From the NCBI GenBank assembly GCA_028876395.1, contig JAGWRX010000034.1, forward strand, positions 1 through 43,016: 43,016 bases of DNA. Direction: 5' to 3'. Shown here piece by piece: positions 16,948 through 26,479 of this stretch (the first letter of the stretch is position 1; every line of letters begins with the position of its first letter). A program made the translations under genes and the position numbers. The notes under the pieces were generated by a model. It was not told the origin of the DNA. It saw only the letters and a program-made list of their open reading frames with translations, and did no database searches. The DNA is from Acidobacteriota bacterium. Lineage in GTDB: Bacteria > Acidobacteriota > Terriglobia > Terriglobales > Acidobacteriaceae.

Positions 16948-19900
16948 TTACTTGAGATCAACCGCGAACGAGTAGCCGCCTGCGTCCAACTCGAAGCCGC
17001 TCTTTCCGTCGCGAGTCGCCGCCCTCGCCAGTTTGCTCTGCGCCAGCGGCACCCCATCCAGGTTGTACATTGCTGCCTCGTCTGTGCTCAATTGCAGCCA
17101 CCCCGTCGTGTTCGCCGGAAGCGTCAAGCTCCACTCCGCCGTGGATCCCTTCACTGTCCAACTCGACTGAATCACGCCATACGCGGAGGGATAACTGAAG
17201 TCCACGCGGCCCAGTCTCGCATCGAACGCAGGGTGCAGAGCAACTGAGTGGAAGCCCGCGTCCAGCGGCGTTGCGTCCACGCCCGCGGCGTAGCGATAGA
17301 TCCAGTCCGCCACTGCGCCGTAGGCATAGTGGTTGTAGGAGTTCATACTGGGGTCGTCCTTCATCTGGTCGCCGTTCCACCGCTCCCATGTCGTGGTTGC
17401 GCCGTGCTCCACCAGGTAACCCCACGAGGGATACGCGGTGTTGAGCAGCAGTTTGTAAGCCAGCTCGGCGTGGCCCGTCTTGGTCAACTCCTCCAGCAGA
17501 TAGGGCGTGCCCAGAAAGCCTGTGGCCAGCAGCCCGTGATTGGCTTCAATCTTGTCTGCCAGCTTCTGCGCAGCGGCCTTGCGCAGGTTCTCAGGCACAA
17601 GATTCATGTGCAGCGCCAGCACATACCCCGTCTGCGTGTCGCCTCCCTTGCTCTTCGCGTTGGGGTTATTGATCTGCCCAAACGGGGACGGGCTGTTGTC
17701 CGCGCCGGCCACAAATCCGTCGTCGTGCACAAACTGCTTTTGAAATGCTCTGCGAATCTTCTCGAACTGTTGCGCATACTTCTGCTCGTCCGCCGAGCGG
17801 CCCAGAGCGTGCGCCATTTCGCGCATCAGTGTCACGTCGTAGGCCCAGTATGCAGTTGCAACAAGCACCTGATCCGTGCGCCCCTCTGGCGAGAGCCAGT
17901 CCCCGAACGGAATCCCCGAGTCATGCTTCCACAATCCATCGGGATTGACCGCGGCAATTGCGTCGAGATATTTCGCCATCGCCGCCCAGTTCTGCTGGAT
18001 CACGCTGGTGTCGCCAGTCTGCAGCCAAGAGGTCCATGGAATGATGACGCCCGCATCGCTCCAGCCCGCTCCGGTGCCCATGTTCTCCTGTGCCGTGCCC
18101 GGCGCGTAGATGCCATAAAACGCCGTCCCCGCCTGCGTGCCGCGCATGTCCCCGGCAAACTTGCGCGTAAAGGCCGCCAGGTCCATGTTGTATGTAGCCG
18201 TGCGCCAGAAGACCTGCGCGTCCGCCATCCAGCCCAGCCGCTCGTCGCGCTGCGGACAGTCCGTGGGCACGCCCACAAAGTTCGAGCGCTGACCCCAGAC
18301 TATGTTGCTCCACAGTTTGTCGATCATCGCGCTGCCGGTCTTCAATTGCGCTGCAAAGGGCGCTTCCGCGTGGATCACGAGCGCGGTCATTGCGTCCCTG
18401 CCCGGCACTGCCGGCAGTCCTGTAATCTCCGCATAGCGAAAGCCGTGAAACGTGAACTGCGGCGTGAATTCTTCCACGCCCCTCCCCGCGAGCGTAAAGT
18501 AGTCCGTGGCCTTCGCGGTGCGCAGGTTCTCGGTGTAGAGCGTGCCGTCTTCGTTCAGAATTTCGGCAAAGCGAACTTGCACCCGCGTCCCAGCGGCCCC
18601 ATGCAGGTGCAGCCGCTCCACGCCCGCGAGGTTCTGACCAAAGTCGTACACGTAGACCCCGGGCTTCGGCTGTGTCACCCCAACCGCCGCCACCGAGCGC
18701 TCCACGCGAATCGGCTGGAAGTCCTGCGACAGAATCGTCATCGAATGCGGAGTCATGGCAATCGCGCCTTTCCACCTGCGCGCGTCGAATTGCGCCGAAT
18801 CCCATCCCGGCTGCGCGAGCCGTGCATCCTGGCTTTCCCCGTCGTAGAGTTCCGAGTGCAGAATGTTCGACGTGCTCGCCTGCCAGCCTGCCCCGGTCAT
18901 CACCCACTCCACGCTGCCGTCCGTATGCTCAATGCGCAGTTGCGCCCGCAGCGCGGGAGGCGTGTCGCCATAGTTGTTGGGCTGCTGAAACCACTCGATT
19001 GGCGTTGCGTACCACCCCGGCGCCAGCAGCGCGCCGATTGCATTCTTCCCGCTCGCCACAAGCCCCGTCACATCATAGGTCTGGTACATCAGCCGTTCGC
19101 GATAATCCGTCCATCCCGGCGCAAGCACATCCTCGCTCACGCGCTTGCCGTTCAGGAACACCTCATACGCGCCCAGCGCAGTCGAGTAGAGCCGCGCCGA
19201 CAGTACCGGCTTACTCACATCAAACGTATGCCGCAGCGCCTTCACCGAGTCAGGAATCCAGGGATGACCCAGTGGCTGGCTCATCGGCCCCGCTGCCTGC
19301 GTCCACTCCACCGCTGCCTTCCAGCCCGAGTCATCAAAGTGTTTCTGCTGCCAGCCCTGCGGCGCATGTGTCGCCGTCTTCCACGATGCATCGCTGGCAA
19401 AGGCCGCCATTGCGCCGTCGGCATACTCCACCACCAGCGTGGCAATCATCGGCGGCGCATCTTCAGATGCCATCCCGTTGGGATTCGCGACGTAATGCAC
19501 AGCCTCGATTGCGATCGTGTTCGCCCCGCCTGCAACCTTCGCCGTCACATCCGCGCACACAAATTTCTTCCACGGCATCTGCTTCCACGCGGGCAGCGGA
19601 TCGGCCGCCAGAACCTTCGCGCCATTCACCCAGGCCGCCACCGTATCTTGCCCAGTGGCGTAGAGCGTGGCCCGGCGCACCGGCTTTCCCAGCGTCACGG
19701 ACGCTCGATAAGCAAAATGCTGCTCCACGCCCTTTTCTGCAGCCAAAACCTTTGCATCGGGGTTCGCAATCCATTTTGCCGGCGCATGGCGCACTGCGGC
19801 TTCCTCAGGCGTTTCGTAGCCAATCCACCCTGCATGCCAGGCGTCCTGCGTCAGCAGACCGGTCTCCCACCAGGCCGTCTCGCTCACCGGATAGGCCCTG

Positions 19901-20286
19901 CCTGCAGCGTCCCACACCTTCACACGCCAGAAGTAGCGCGTGCTCGCAGCGAATGGAGAGCCGCCATAGACCACGTTGAGTGACTGCGCGCTTTCGATGC
20001 GTCCGCTATCCCACAGGTCAGCTTTGTCCTGCGCCAGCAACTCGGCCCGCGAAGCCACCTGCACCTCGTATGCGGTCTGCCGGGCTCCGCGCGCCGTATC
20101 CTCCAACTGCCACGAGAATCGCGGAGCCATGTCGTCGATACCCAGCGGCGTCTTCAGATTGTCCACACGCAGTTCCACGGGACCAACGGCTCCCCAGGCC
20201 TGCACCGCAACCACAGGCAGCGCCGCCGCCAACACAATCCCGCACACGACCCTTCGCACACTCCACATCATTGCCGTTGTCCCCAT
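16948..20286 (-). CDS. Secreted alpha-L-rhamnosidase, glycoside hydrolase family 78
   Basis: Exo-enzyme removing terminal alpha-L-rhamnose. From the ATG at 20286 (AAGGA with 7-nt spacing) the product is 1112 residues with a signal peptide ([20 protein letters not shown]). The N-terminal half holds the beta-sandwich domains of family 78 ([36 protein letters not shown]). The (alpha/alpha)6 catalytic domain carries [18 protein letters not shown] near residue 680, whose acidic residues include the catalytic acid, and a later [13 protein letters not shown] whose Glu fits the base position. A C-terminal beta domain ends the protein. Upstream in-frame ATGs exist (20310, 20349) without a better ribosome site. 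First gene of a GH78-rhaT pair. Confidence 0.94.
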   Translation of the reverse strand: MGTTAMMWSVRRVVCGIVLAAALPVVAVQAWGAVGPVELRVDNLKTPLGIDDMAPRFSWQLEDTARGARQTAYEVQVASRAELLAQDKADLWDSGRIESAQSLNVVYGGSPFAASTRYFWRVKVWDAAGRAYPVSETAWWETGLLTQDAWHAGWIGYETPEEAAVRHAPAKWIANPDAKVLAAEKGVEQHFAYRASVTLGKPVRRATLYATGQDTVAAWVNGAKVLAADPLPAWKQMPWKKFVCADVTAKVAGGANTIAIEAVHYVANPNGMASEDAPPMIATLVVEYADGAMAAFASDASWKTATHAPQGWQQKHFDDSGWKAAVEWTQAAGPMSQPLGHPWIPDSVKALRHTFDVSKPVLSARLYSTALGAYEVFLNGKRVSEDVLAPGWTDYRERLMYQTYDVTGLVASGKNAIGALLAPGWYATPIEWFQQPNNYGDTPPALRAQLRIEHTDGSVEWVMTGAGWQASTSNILHSELYDGESQDARLAQPGWDSAQFDARRWKGAIAMTPHSMTILSQDFQPIRVERSVAAVGVTQPKPGVYVYDFGQNLAGVERLHLHGAAGTRVQVRFAEILNEDGTLYTENLRTAKATDYFTLAGRGVEEFTPQFTFHGFRYAEITGLPAVPGRDAMTALVIHAEAPFAAQLKTGSAMIDKLWSNIVWGQRSNFVGVPTDCPQRDERLGWMADAQVFWRTATYNMDLAAFTRKFAGDMRGTQAGTAFYGIYAPGTAQENMGTGAGWSDAGVIIPWTSWLQTGDTSVIQQNWAAMAKYLDAIAAVNPDGLWKHDSGIPFGDWLSPEGRTDQVLVATAYWAYDVTLMREMAHALGRSADEQKYAQQFEKIRRAFQKQFVHDDGFVAGADNSPSPFGQINNPNAKSKGGDTQTGYVLALHMNLVPENLRKAAAQKLADKIEANHGLLATGFLGTPYLLEELTKTGHAELAYKLLLNTAYPSWGYLVEHGATTTWERWNGDQMKDDPSMNSYNHYAYGAVADWIYRYAAGVDATPLDAGFHSVALHPAFDARLGRVDFSYPSAYGVIQSSWTVKGSTAEWSLTLPANTTGWLQLSTDEAAMYNLDGVPLAQSKLARAATRDGKSGFELDAGGYSFAVDLK

Positions 20287-20590
20287 TCCGCTTCCTTTTA
20301 ACCTGCCCATTGTGCAGTACGCACGACCACTTCGGGAACCCTGAATCATTTCCCGCGCTCTTAAGCAGCAGGTTCACCACCGTGGCACACCTGCTCATGG
20401 CAGCCTTCTACGCCCGGTTCGGGGTTGGAAGCCAGCACGTGGTCGTGCAATGAGTTTTCCCAAATGAAAAAGTTTCAGTAAAGAACCTTATGGAACCCGC
20501 CCTCGCTTTGTCAAAGACAATCTGGCACACCCGCGCTATCCTCCCGGCGCGTCTCGGCATCCTCGTATCCCAAGCCGTTACACTCTCTTC
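20287..20590. other. Divergent intergenic region between GH78 and rdgB
   Basis: 304 nt. The notable element is a 10-bp sequence, GCACGACCAC (20321-20330), present again in inverted form as GTGGTCGTGC (20439-20448), 108 nt apart. It could be a pair of regulator sites for the rhamnosidase operon, or chance. I see no convincing promoter. Confidence 0.35.
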
Positions 20591-21214
20591 ATGGCCTTAC
20601 GCCTCTACGCTGCCACCACCAGCCAGGGCAAGCTGCGCGACTTTCGCATCGCTGCTCAAACCCACTCCCTGGCCATCGATCCCCTGCCCGGCCTTCGGTC
20701 CATTCCAGCACCAGAAGAGAACGGCGCCACCTTTGCCGCAAACGCCACCCTCAAGGCCATCTACTACTCGCGCCTGGCTCCCGGCAAACTGGTGCTGGCC
20801 GACGACTCTGGCCTCGAAGTTGATGCCCTGGATGGCGCACCCGGCGTCCGTTCCGCCCGCTTCGCCGCCGACGCAGGACTGTTCGACTCGCCCGACGCCA
20901 ATGACAACACCGATGTCTGGAACAACATGGTGCTGCTGCAGAGGCTTGCCGGTGTTCCGCTGGCCCAGCGCGCAGCCCGCTACCACTGCGTTCTGGTCGC
21001 GGCCCGCGACGGCGTGCCACTCCATACTGCTGACGGATCGGTCGAGGGCCTCATTCTTGAGTCACCTCGCGGCACCGGCGGATTTGGTTATGATCCTCTC
21101 TTTTTCCTGCCCGAACTCAATCGGACCATGGCTGAGCTGGATCTGGAAACAAAACTCTCCCTCAGCCATCGCGGGCGCGCGCTCGTTGCGCTCCTCCGTC
21201 TGCTGGACCTCTAA
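20591..21214 (+). CDS. rdgB: XTP/dITP diphosphatase (RdgB/HAM1 family)
   Basis: House-cleaning pyrophosphatase that removes deaminated purine nucleotides such as dITP and XTP. The 207 residues contain the substrate motif ATTSQGKLRDF, the catalytic LADDSGLEVDAL, GVRSARFA, and the late signature GGFGYDPLFFLPE. The start at 20591 is the natural N-terminus (MALRLYAATT). Stands alone before the sdh promoter. Confidence 0.95.
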   Translation: MALRLYAATTSQGKLRDFRIAAQTHSLAIDPLPGLRSIPAPEENGATFAANATLKAIYYSRLAPGKLVLADDSGLEVDALDGAPGVRSARFAADAGLFDSPDANDNTDVWNNMVLLQRLAGVPLAQRAARYHCVLVAARDGVPLHTADGSVEGLILESPRGTGGFGYDPLFFLPELNRTMAELDLETKLSLSHRGRALVALLRLLDL

Positions 21215-21261
21215 AGAGTTCAACAGATATTGACCGCGTCGCAATTCTGCAAGCCCCTGCC

Positions 21262-21291
21262 TTGACGGTCGTAAGAGCTGAATCGAATAAT
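21262..21291 (+). promoter_or_regulatory. Candidate sigma70-type promoter for sdhCAB
   Basis: TTGACG (21262-21267) and AATAAT (21286-21291) are separated by 18 nt, each one mismatch from consensus. Initiation would fall near 21298, leaving a leader of about 75 nt before the sdhC ATG at 21374. This also rules out the in-frame ATG at 21290, which lies inside the -10. Confidence 0.6.
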
Positions 21292-21373
21292 GCATGTGGA
21301 ACAATACGCAATTTTTTCTTCGCTCTACGCGAAAACCGCCTCGATTCACAGCCTTCTGAGGAGCCAAACTCGC

Positions 21374-22141
21374 ATGGCCACTGCTCAACATCCTCCCACG
21401 CCCACGGTTCGTCCGGGCGTCCAGCCGTTGCGCGCCGGTCAGGGAACGTCGTTTCTCTGGCACAAGCTGCATTCGCTGCTGGGCATCGTTCCCATCGGCG
21501 CATTCCTGCTGGAACACCTGCTCTCCAACTACGAAGCGCTCAAAGGGCCTGCCGCATACGGCGCACAGGTCCGATTCCTCAACAGCCTGCCCATGGTGCG
21601 CCTGCTGGAGTGGGTCTTCATCTTTCTGCCCCTCCTCTATCACGGTCTCTATGGCGTCTACATCTGGCTGCGGGGCAAGTCCAACATTGTCTACTACCCG
21701 TGGGCAGGCAACTGGATGTACACCGCCCAGCGCTACACCGGCCTGATTGCGCTCCTGTACATCGGGCAGCATGTGCTTCGCCAGCGGTTCATGGGCATCA
21801 GCCTGCCTGAGAATCCCGGGGCCGCCTTTGCCAAGGTGCAGCACGAGCTGGCCAATCCCTGGATGCTCGCCGTCTACGTGATTGCCATGATCGCCATCTG
21901 CTGGCACTTCGCCTATGGCATCTGGCTCTTCGCCGCCAAGTGGGGCATCACGCCCGGCGTCAATTCGCGCAAGCGCTTTGGCTACGTATGCGCGGCCCTG
22001 GGCCTGGCGCTCGCCATCATGGGGCTGGTCAGCATCTGGGCCTTCGTCGGACCGCGCTACAAAAACACGCCCGACATTGTGCCGCTCGCAACCGCTCAAT
22101 TGCACATTCAGAACGCGCCGCCCGCGTACACGCTGCTCTAG
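21374..22141 (+). CDS. sdhC: Succinate dehydrogenase cytochrome b subunit (single-subunit anchor)
   Basis: 255-residue membrane anchor of complex II with five predicted helices, matching the b558-type (Bacillus / Wolinella-like) single anchor that binds two hemes b. Histidines in helices fit heme ligands: SFLWHKLHSLLG, LLEHLLSNYE, LLYHGLYG, YIGQHVLRQ and ICWHFAYGIW. The start at 21374 has GAGGAG 10 nt upstream. No sdhD gene is present, consistent with the single-anchor type, which often uses menaquinone. First gene of sdhCAB. Confidence 0.93.
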   Translation: MATAQHPPTPTVRPGVQPLRAGQGTSFLWHKLHSLLGIVPIGAFLLEHLLSNYEALKGPAAYGAQVRFLNSLPMVRLLEWVFIFLPLLYHGLYGVYIWLRGKSNIVYYPWAGNWMYTAQRYTGLIALLYIGQHVLRQRFMGISLPENPGAAFAKVQHELANPWMLAVYVIAMIAICWHFAYGIWLFAAKWGITPGVNSRKRFGYVCAALGLALAIMGLVSIWAFVGPRYKNTPDIVPLATAQLHIQNAPPAYTLL

Positions 22142-22155
22142 GCAGACAGGACACT

Positions 22156-22302
22156 ATGGCTACGTCCGCAACAATCAGCGCTCGGCACAACGGGGAAAGT
22201 CCCCTTGCGAGTGCAGACGCTTTGTTGGAAGGGCCAGACGCCATGACGCACGCGCGCAAAACAACAGGCAGTTGCTCAGGTTTGAAGGAAAGGATTCGAT
22301 AG
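22156..22302 (+). CDS. Possible small protein between sdhC and sdhA
   Basis: 48-codon frame filling the 164-nt gap between sdhC and sdhA. The ATG has AGGA 4 nt upstream, and the stop lies 3 nt before the sdhA ATG, tight spacing typical of operon genes. The sequence is hydrophilic, begins MATSATISARHNGE, and has no helix or motif I recognise. Its 3' end contains the sdhA ribosome site. It may be a real small protein, a translational coupler, or just spacer. Confidence 0.3.
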   Translation: MATSATISARHNGESPLASADALLEGPDAMTHARKTTGSCSGLKERIR

Positions 22303-22305
22303 ACA

Positions 22306-24084
22306 ATGGCAGCACCAAGAATCATCGTGGTTGGCGGAGGCCTGGCTGGGCTCGCGGCGGTCATCAAGATCGCCGAGGCTGGCGGCTCCGTTGACCTGTT
22401 CTCCATCGTTCCGGTCAAGCGCTCTCACTCGGTCTGCGCCCAGGGCGGCATTAACGCAGCCAAGAACCTCAAGGGTGAAGGCGACACCACCGACAAGCAC
22501 TTCGACGACACCATTTATGGCGGCGACTTTCTGGCCAACCAGACGCCCGTAAAGGCCATGTGCGAAGCCGCGCCCGGCATCATCGACCTGCTCGACCGCA
22601 TGGGCGTTCCCTTCAACCGCACCCCCGAGGGTCTGCTCGACTTCCGCCGCTTCGGCGGCACGCTCTACAACCGCACAGCCTTCGCCGGAGCCACCACCGG
22701 GCAGCAGTTGCTCTACGCGCTTGACGAGCAGGTCCGCCGTTACGAGTCCGACGGCAAAGTGAAGAAGTACGAGGGCTGGGAGTTCCTCTCTGCCGTCATC
22801 GACTCCAAGGGACAGGCCCGCGGCATCACCGCGCTCGACCTGCGCACCATGGAGCTGCGCTCCTTCCCTGCCGACGCCATCATTCTGGCCACCGGCGGCA
22901 TCGGCGCCATCTTTGGCAAAAGCACCAACTCTGTGGTCTGCACCGGTTCCGCACAGTCGGCGGTCTTCCAGCAGGGCGTCTACTACGCCAATGGAGAGTT
23001 CATCCAGGTGCACCCCACGGCCATACCCGGCGAGGACAAACTGCGCCTCATGTCCGAGTCGGCCCGCGGCGAAGGCGGCCGCGTCTGGGTTCCACGCACA
23101 GCCGGCGACAAGCGCCCCGCCAGGCAGATTCCCGAGGCCGAGCGCTTCTACTTCCTTGAAGAGTGGTATCCGAAGTACGGCAACCTTGTACCGCGCGACA
23201 TCGCCACACGCGCCATTCACAAGGTTGTCTATGAGAACGGCCTGGGCATCGACGGCCAGCCCATGGTCTACCTCGACCTCACCCACATCGATCGCGCCAC
23301 GCTCAACCGCAAGCTCGAGGGCATCCTCGACATCTACGAGAAGTTTGTCGGCGACGATCCGCGCGAAGTGCCGATGAAGATCTTCCCCGGCATGCACTAC
23401 ACCATGGGCGGCCTCTGGGTGGACTTCAATCAGATGACCAACATCCCCGGCATCTTTGCCGCCGGCGAATGTGAATACCAGTACCACGGCGCTAATCGTC
23501 TGGGTGCAAACTCGCTCGTCAGCTGCATCTTCGGCGGATTCCGGTCCGGACCGATTGCGCTCGAATATGCAAAGAACCTGCCGGCTGCGGAAGGGGATGG
23601 CGGCGCCTCCGCCGAACTGGCCCGCCAGGCCGAGATCAACGGCCGGCTGCTCAAGAATGAGGGTACGGAGAACCCCTTCAAGCTGTGGCGCGAACTGGGC
23701 CAGACAATGACCGAGCGCGTCACCGTCATCCGCTACAACAAGGGCATCAAACAGGCCGACGAGAAGATCGTCGAGCTGCTCGATCGCTACAAGAAGGTGA
23801 ACCTGAGCGACCGCAGCCAGTGGGCCAACACCACCTTCGCCTTTGCCCGCCAGCTGAAAAACATGCTGGAACTCTCGCGCATCGTCGCGCAGGGTGCGCT
23901 GCTGCGCGATGAATCACGCGGTGCGCACTACAAGCCGGACTTTCCGGACCGCAACGACGAGAAATTCCTGAAGACAACCAAAGCCAGCTTCACCGGCGAT
24001 CCCGCCGGCCCGCGCTTCGAGTTTGAAGATGTCGACATCCAGTACATCAAGCCGCGCCCGCGCCGTTACGACGTGGCCAAATAG
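22306..24084 (+). CDS. sdhA: Succinate dehydrogenase flavoprotein subunit
   Basis: 592-residue FAD subunit that oxidises succinate to fumarate. The N-terminal dinucleotide motif is IIVVGGGLAGLAA. The covalent FAD histidine lies in KRSHSVCAQGGINAA. The active-site signatures are QVHPTAIPG and SESARGEGGRVW, with PGMHYTMGGLWVD and GECEYQYHGANRLGANSL later. Length and motifs match the Bacillus-type SdhA/FrdA. It lies between sdhC and sdhB, with AAGGAAAGGA about 11 nt before the ATG. Confidence 0.97.
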   Translation: MAAPRIIVVGGGLAGLAAVIKIAEAGGSVDLFSIVPVKRSHSVCAQGGINAAKNLKGEGDTTDKHFDDTIYGGDFLANQTPVKAMCEAAPGIIDLLDRMGVPFNRTPEGLLDFRRFGGTLYNRTAFAGATTGQQLLYALDEQVRRYESDGKVKKYEGWEFLSAVIDSKGQARGITALDLRTMELRSFPADAIILATGGIGAIFGKSTNSVVCTGSAQSAVFQQGVYYANGEFIQVHPTAIPGEDKLRLMSESARGEGGRVWVPRTAGDKRPARQIPEAERFYFLEEWYPKYGNLVPRDIATRAIHKVVYENGLGIDGQPMVYLDLTHIDRATLNRKLEGILDIYEKFVGDDPREVPMKIFPGMHYTMGGLWVDFNQMTNIPGIFAAGECEYQYHGANRLGANSLVSCIFGGFRSGPIALEYAKNLPAAEGDGGASAELARQAEINGRLLKNEGTENPFKLWRELGQTMTERVTVIRYNKGIKQADEKIVELLDRYKKVNLSDRSQWANTTFAFARQLKNMLELSRIVAQGALLRDESRGAHYKPDFPDRNDEKFLKTTKASFTGDPAGPRFEFEDVDIQYIKPRPRRYDVAK

Positions 24085-24101
24085 GTAAGGGAGACTGACT
24101 G

Positions 24102-24851
24102 ATGGCAACCAAGACTGTACAACTTGAAATCAAGCGCCAGGCCAGCCCCGACGCACCCGCCGTCTGGGAGAAATTCGAAGTCGAGTGGCGTCCCGGCCTC
24201 AACGTGACCAGCGCCCTCATGGATATCGCCTTGAACCCCACCACCGCAGACGGCCACGCGACCACACCCGTCACCTACGACTCCAACTGTCTTGAAGAGA
24301 TCTGCGGCTCGTGCGCCATGCGCATCAACGGCAGAGCTCGCATGGCCTGCTCCTCCCTCATCGACAATCTGGAGCAACCCATCCGCGTGGAGCCACTCAC
24401 CAAGTTCCCGCTGGTGCGCGACCTGCAGGTCGATCGCTCCGTGCTCTTCGAGAACCTCAAGCGCGTCAAGGCGTGGGTGCCAATTGACGGCACATACGAC
24501 CTCGGCTCCGGCCCGCGCGTCTTCCCGCAGCAGCAGGAAGTCAACTACCCGCTCTCCAACTGCATCAGTTGCACCTGCTGCATGGAGGTCTGCCCGCAGT
24601 TCAACGAGGAAACGGGCTTCGTGGGCGCGGCCACCATTGCCCAGGTCAAGCTCTTCAACAATCACCCCACCGGCAAGGTGTTCAAGGAAGAGCGCCTGCG
24701 CGCCCTGGCCGGCGATGGCGGCGTGCAGGAGTGCGGCTTCGCCCAGAACTGCGTCGAGATCTGCCCCAAGCAGATTCCGCTCACCAACGCCATCTCCGAC
24801 GTCAGTCGCGACGTGCTCATCCAGAAGGCCAAGGACTTGCTGCGCAGCTAA
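24102..24851 (+). CDS. sdhB: Succinate dehydrogenase iron-sulfur subunit
   Basis: 249-residue electron-transfer subunit. The [2Fe-2S] cysteines are C63, C68, C71 and C83. The [4Fe-4S] set begins CISCTCC (C154, C157, C160) and closes with C221. The [3Fe-4S] set uses C164, C211 and C217 (CGFAQNCVEICPK). An extra Cys159 sits inside the second motif. It passes electrons from FAD to the hemes and quinone of SdhC. It starts 17 nt after sdhA and ends before a hairpin shared with the convergent nuo operon. Confidence 0.96.
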   Translation: MATKTVQLEIKRQASPDAPAVWEKFEVEWRPGLNVTSALMDIALNPTTADGHATTPVTYDSNCLEEICGSCAMRINGRARMACSSLIDNLEQPIRVEPLTKFPLVRDLQVDRSVLFENLKRVKAWVPIDGTYDLGSGPRVFPQQQEVNYPLSNCISCTCCMEVCPQFNEETGFVGAATIAQVKLFNNHPTGKVFKEERLRALAGDGGVQECGFAQNCVEICPKQIPLTNAISDVSRDVLIQKAKDLLRS

Positions 24852-24869
24852 CCGAAGCCAACGCAGAAA

Positions 24870-24901
24870 AGCCCCATGTCTCTCCCACAAGACATGGGGC
24901 T
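24870..24901. terminator. Hairpin between convergent sdhB and nuoN
   Basis: A perfect 11-bp stem pairs AGCCCCATGTC (24870-24880) with GACATGGGGCT (24891-24901) around a 10-nt loop. The minus strand has a short T-run after it (TTTTC); the plus strand has little. Likely ends the nuo transcript and perhaps the sdh one. Confidence 0.7.
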
Positions 24902-24934
24902 ATTCCATGTTTCGACTGGGCGGTTCAGCACATC

Positions 24935-26479
24935 CTACATGCCGGGATAGAACCCGGCGATCCAGCCCTGCAACAGCGCCGGGAAGCAGCCCAGCAGCAC
25001 CACTCCCGCCGAAACCAGCAGCAGCACCGCCATCGTTACGGGATGCACCGCGATCGGCGTCTCGTCCACTGCGGGCATCACCCAGGCACGCTTCAGCACC
25101 TGCAGATAGTAGTAGAGTGAAACCGCGCTCATGCCCACAGCCAGGATAACCAGTCCGAGCGCCATGCCCGTTGGACTGGCATGCAGTACCGCGGCAAACA
25201 GGTTGAACTTGGCCCAGAAGCCGACCAGCGGCGGAATTCCCGCCAGGGACAGAAACAAGACCAGCAGCACCGCGGCCAGCAGCGGATTGCGCTTGTGCAG
25301 TCCCAGGAAGGCATCCAGCCGGTCGCTCCCCGCGGCCTTCTCCACCGCGCCCACCACGCCGAATGCGCCAATGGTCGTCAGCCCGTAGGTGAGCACATAG
25401 TACAGGATGGCTGCCGCGCTCCGGGAAGCGTTCGAGAAGTACGCGAGTCCCAGCAGCATGTAGCCCGCATGAGCGATCGCCGAATAGGCCAGCAATCTGC
25501 GCACACTCGTCTGTGCCAGTGCGGCCAGGTTTCCCAGCACCATGGACGCCAGGGCAAGCACCACCAGAATCAGCGACCAGGAAACCGAAAAGCCCCAAAA
25601 CCCATGCGCCGCGGGGATGTGCGCTTGCGGCTCGTACTTCGCCATCACATGGATGGCCTCGAATACCTGTAGTGCCGCCGTGCCAATCAAAATCAGCAGC
25701 GCGAAGCTCGCAACCTTTGACACTGAGGCGATAAACGCCGCCGCCGGTGCGGGCGCGCCCTCATACGTGTCCGGCGCCCACAGATGAAACGGCACTGCTG
25801 CGACTTTGAAGCCCAGTCCTGCGGCAATCATCACCAGGGCAACATAGAGCAGAGGAGCCGCCTGCGCCCCCTGCGGCCCGTCCACGGCCAGCAGAATACG
25901 GTACAGGTTCGTCGATCCCGCAATCCCGTAGAGATAGCTGAAACCGAACAGCAGAAACGCGGCAGACATGCCGCCGAAAAGGTAATACTTGATTGCCGCC
26001 TCGGCGCTCTTGCCCGACCTCTTTGCAAACGCGGTCAGGATGTAGAGGCCCAGGCTCAGCAATTCCAGCCCGACAAAGATCACCAGCAGATCCTGCGCAG
26101 CGGCTATCAGCAATCCGCCCGCGGCCGCCATCAGCACCACGGCCACATACTCGCCCACGTGCTGCGTAAAAGTTGCATCAGCCAGCAGCAGCAGTGTCAG
26201 CACCGTCAGCAGCAGAATTCCGATCTGCGCCACGGCAGAAGAGCCGCCCGACGCCAGCAGCATCTCTCCCGTTCCCGGATAGACAAAGCCCATTCCTTGA
26301 AACGGCAGCATCCACAACGCGGCGGTGCACCCCGCCACGCCCAGCAGCGCCGCCACGGCCACGCGCAAATTCAGCGCGGATTTGCGCAGAAAACCCAGGT
26401 CCACCACCAGCACTACCAGTGCCCCCACTTCCAGCGCTGTCTCTGGCAAGGTTGCGCGGAAGAGATCTGCGTAGTTCAT
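24935..26479 (-). CDS. nuoN: NADH-quinone oxidoreductase subunit N
   Basis: 514-residue antiporter-like membrane subunit of complex I, with about 14 helices. The TM5 Glu is in FVGLELLSLGLYIL and the TM7 Lys is kept in GLGFKVAAVPFHLWAPDTYEG, so the channel looks competent. The helix 12 region is SLAGIPPLVGFWAKFNLF, normal for NuoN. Last gene of the nuo operon; its ATG overlaps the upstream nuoM stop by 4 nt. Confidence 0.95.
   Translation of the reverse strand: MNYADLFRATLPETALEVGALVVLVVDLGFLRKSALNLRVAVAALLGVAGCTAALWMLPFQGMGFVYPGTGEMLLASGGSSAVAQIGILLLTVLTLLLLADATFTQHVGEYVAVVLMAAAGGLLIAAAQDLLVIFVGLELLSLGLYILTAFAKRSGKSAEAAIKYYLFGGMSAAFLLFGFSYLYGIAGSTNLYRILLAVDGPQGAQAAPLLYVALVMIAAGLGFKVAAVPFHLWAPDTYEGAPAPAAAFIASVSKVASFALLILIGTAALQVFEAIHVMAKYEPQAHIPAAHGFWGFSVSWSLILVVLALASMVLGNLAALAQTSVRRLLAYSAIAHAGYMLLGLAYFSNASRSAAAILYYVLTYGLTTIGAFGVVGAVEKAAGSDRLDAFLGLHKRNPLLAAVLLVLFLSLAGIPPLVGFWAKFNLFAAVLHASPTGMALGLVILAVGMSAVSLYYYLQVLKRAWVMPAVDETPIAVHPVTMAVLLLVSAGVVLLGCFPALLQGWIAGFYPGM

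Noticed and set aside
17248..19983. Long open frame on the plus strand antisense to the rhamnosidase gene
   Set aside because: Its translation is rich in Arg, His and Pro with no motif. It mirrors the codon bias of the GH78 gene, which has clear domains and a signal peptide.
21290..21373. Upstream ATG for sdhC at 21290
   Set aside because: It lies within the -10 of the likely promoter and lacks a ribosome site; the ATG at 21374 has GAGGAG upstream and the normal SdhC start.
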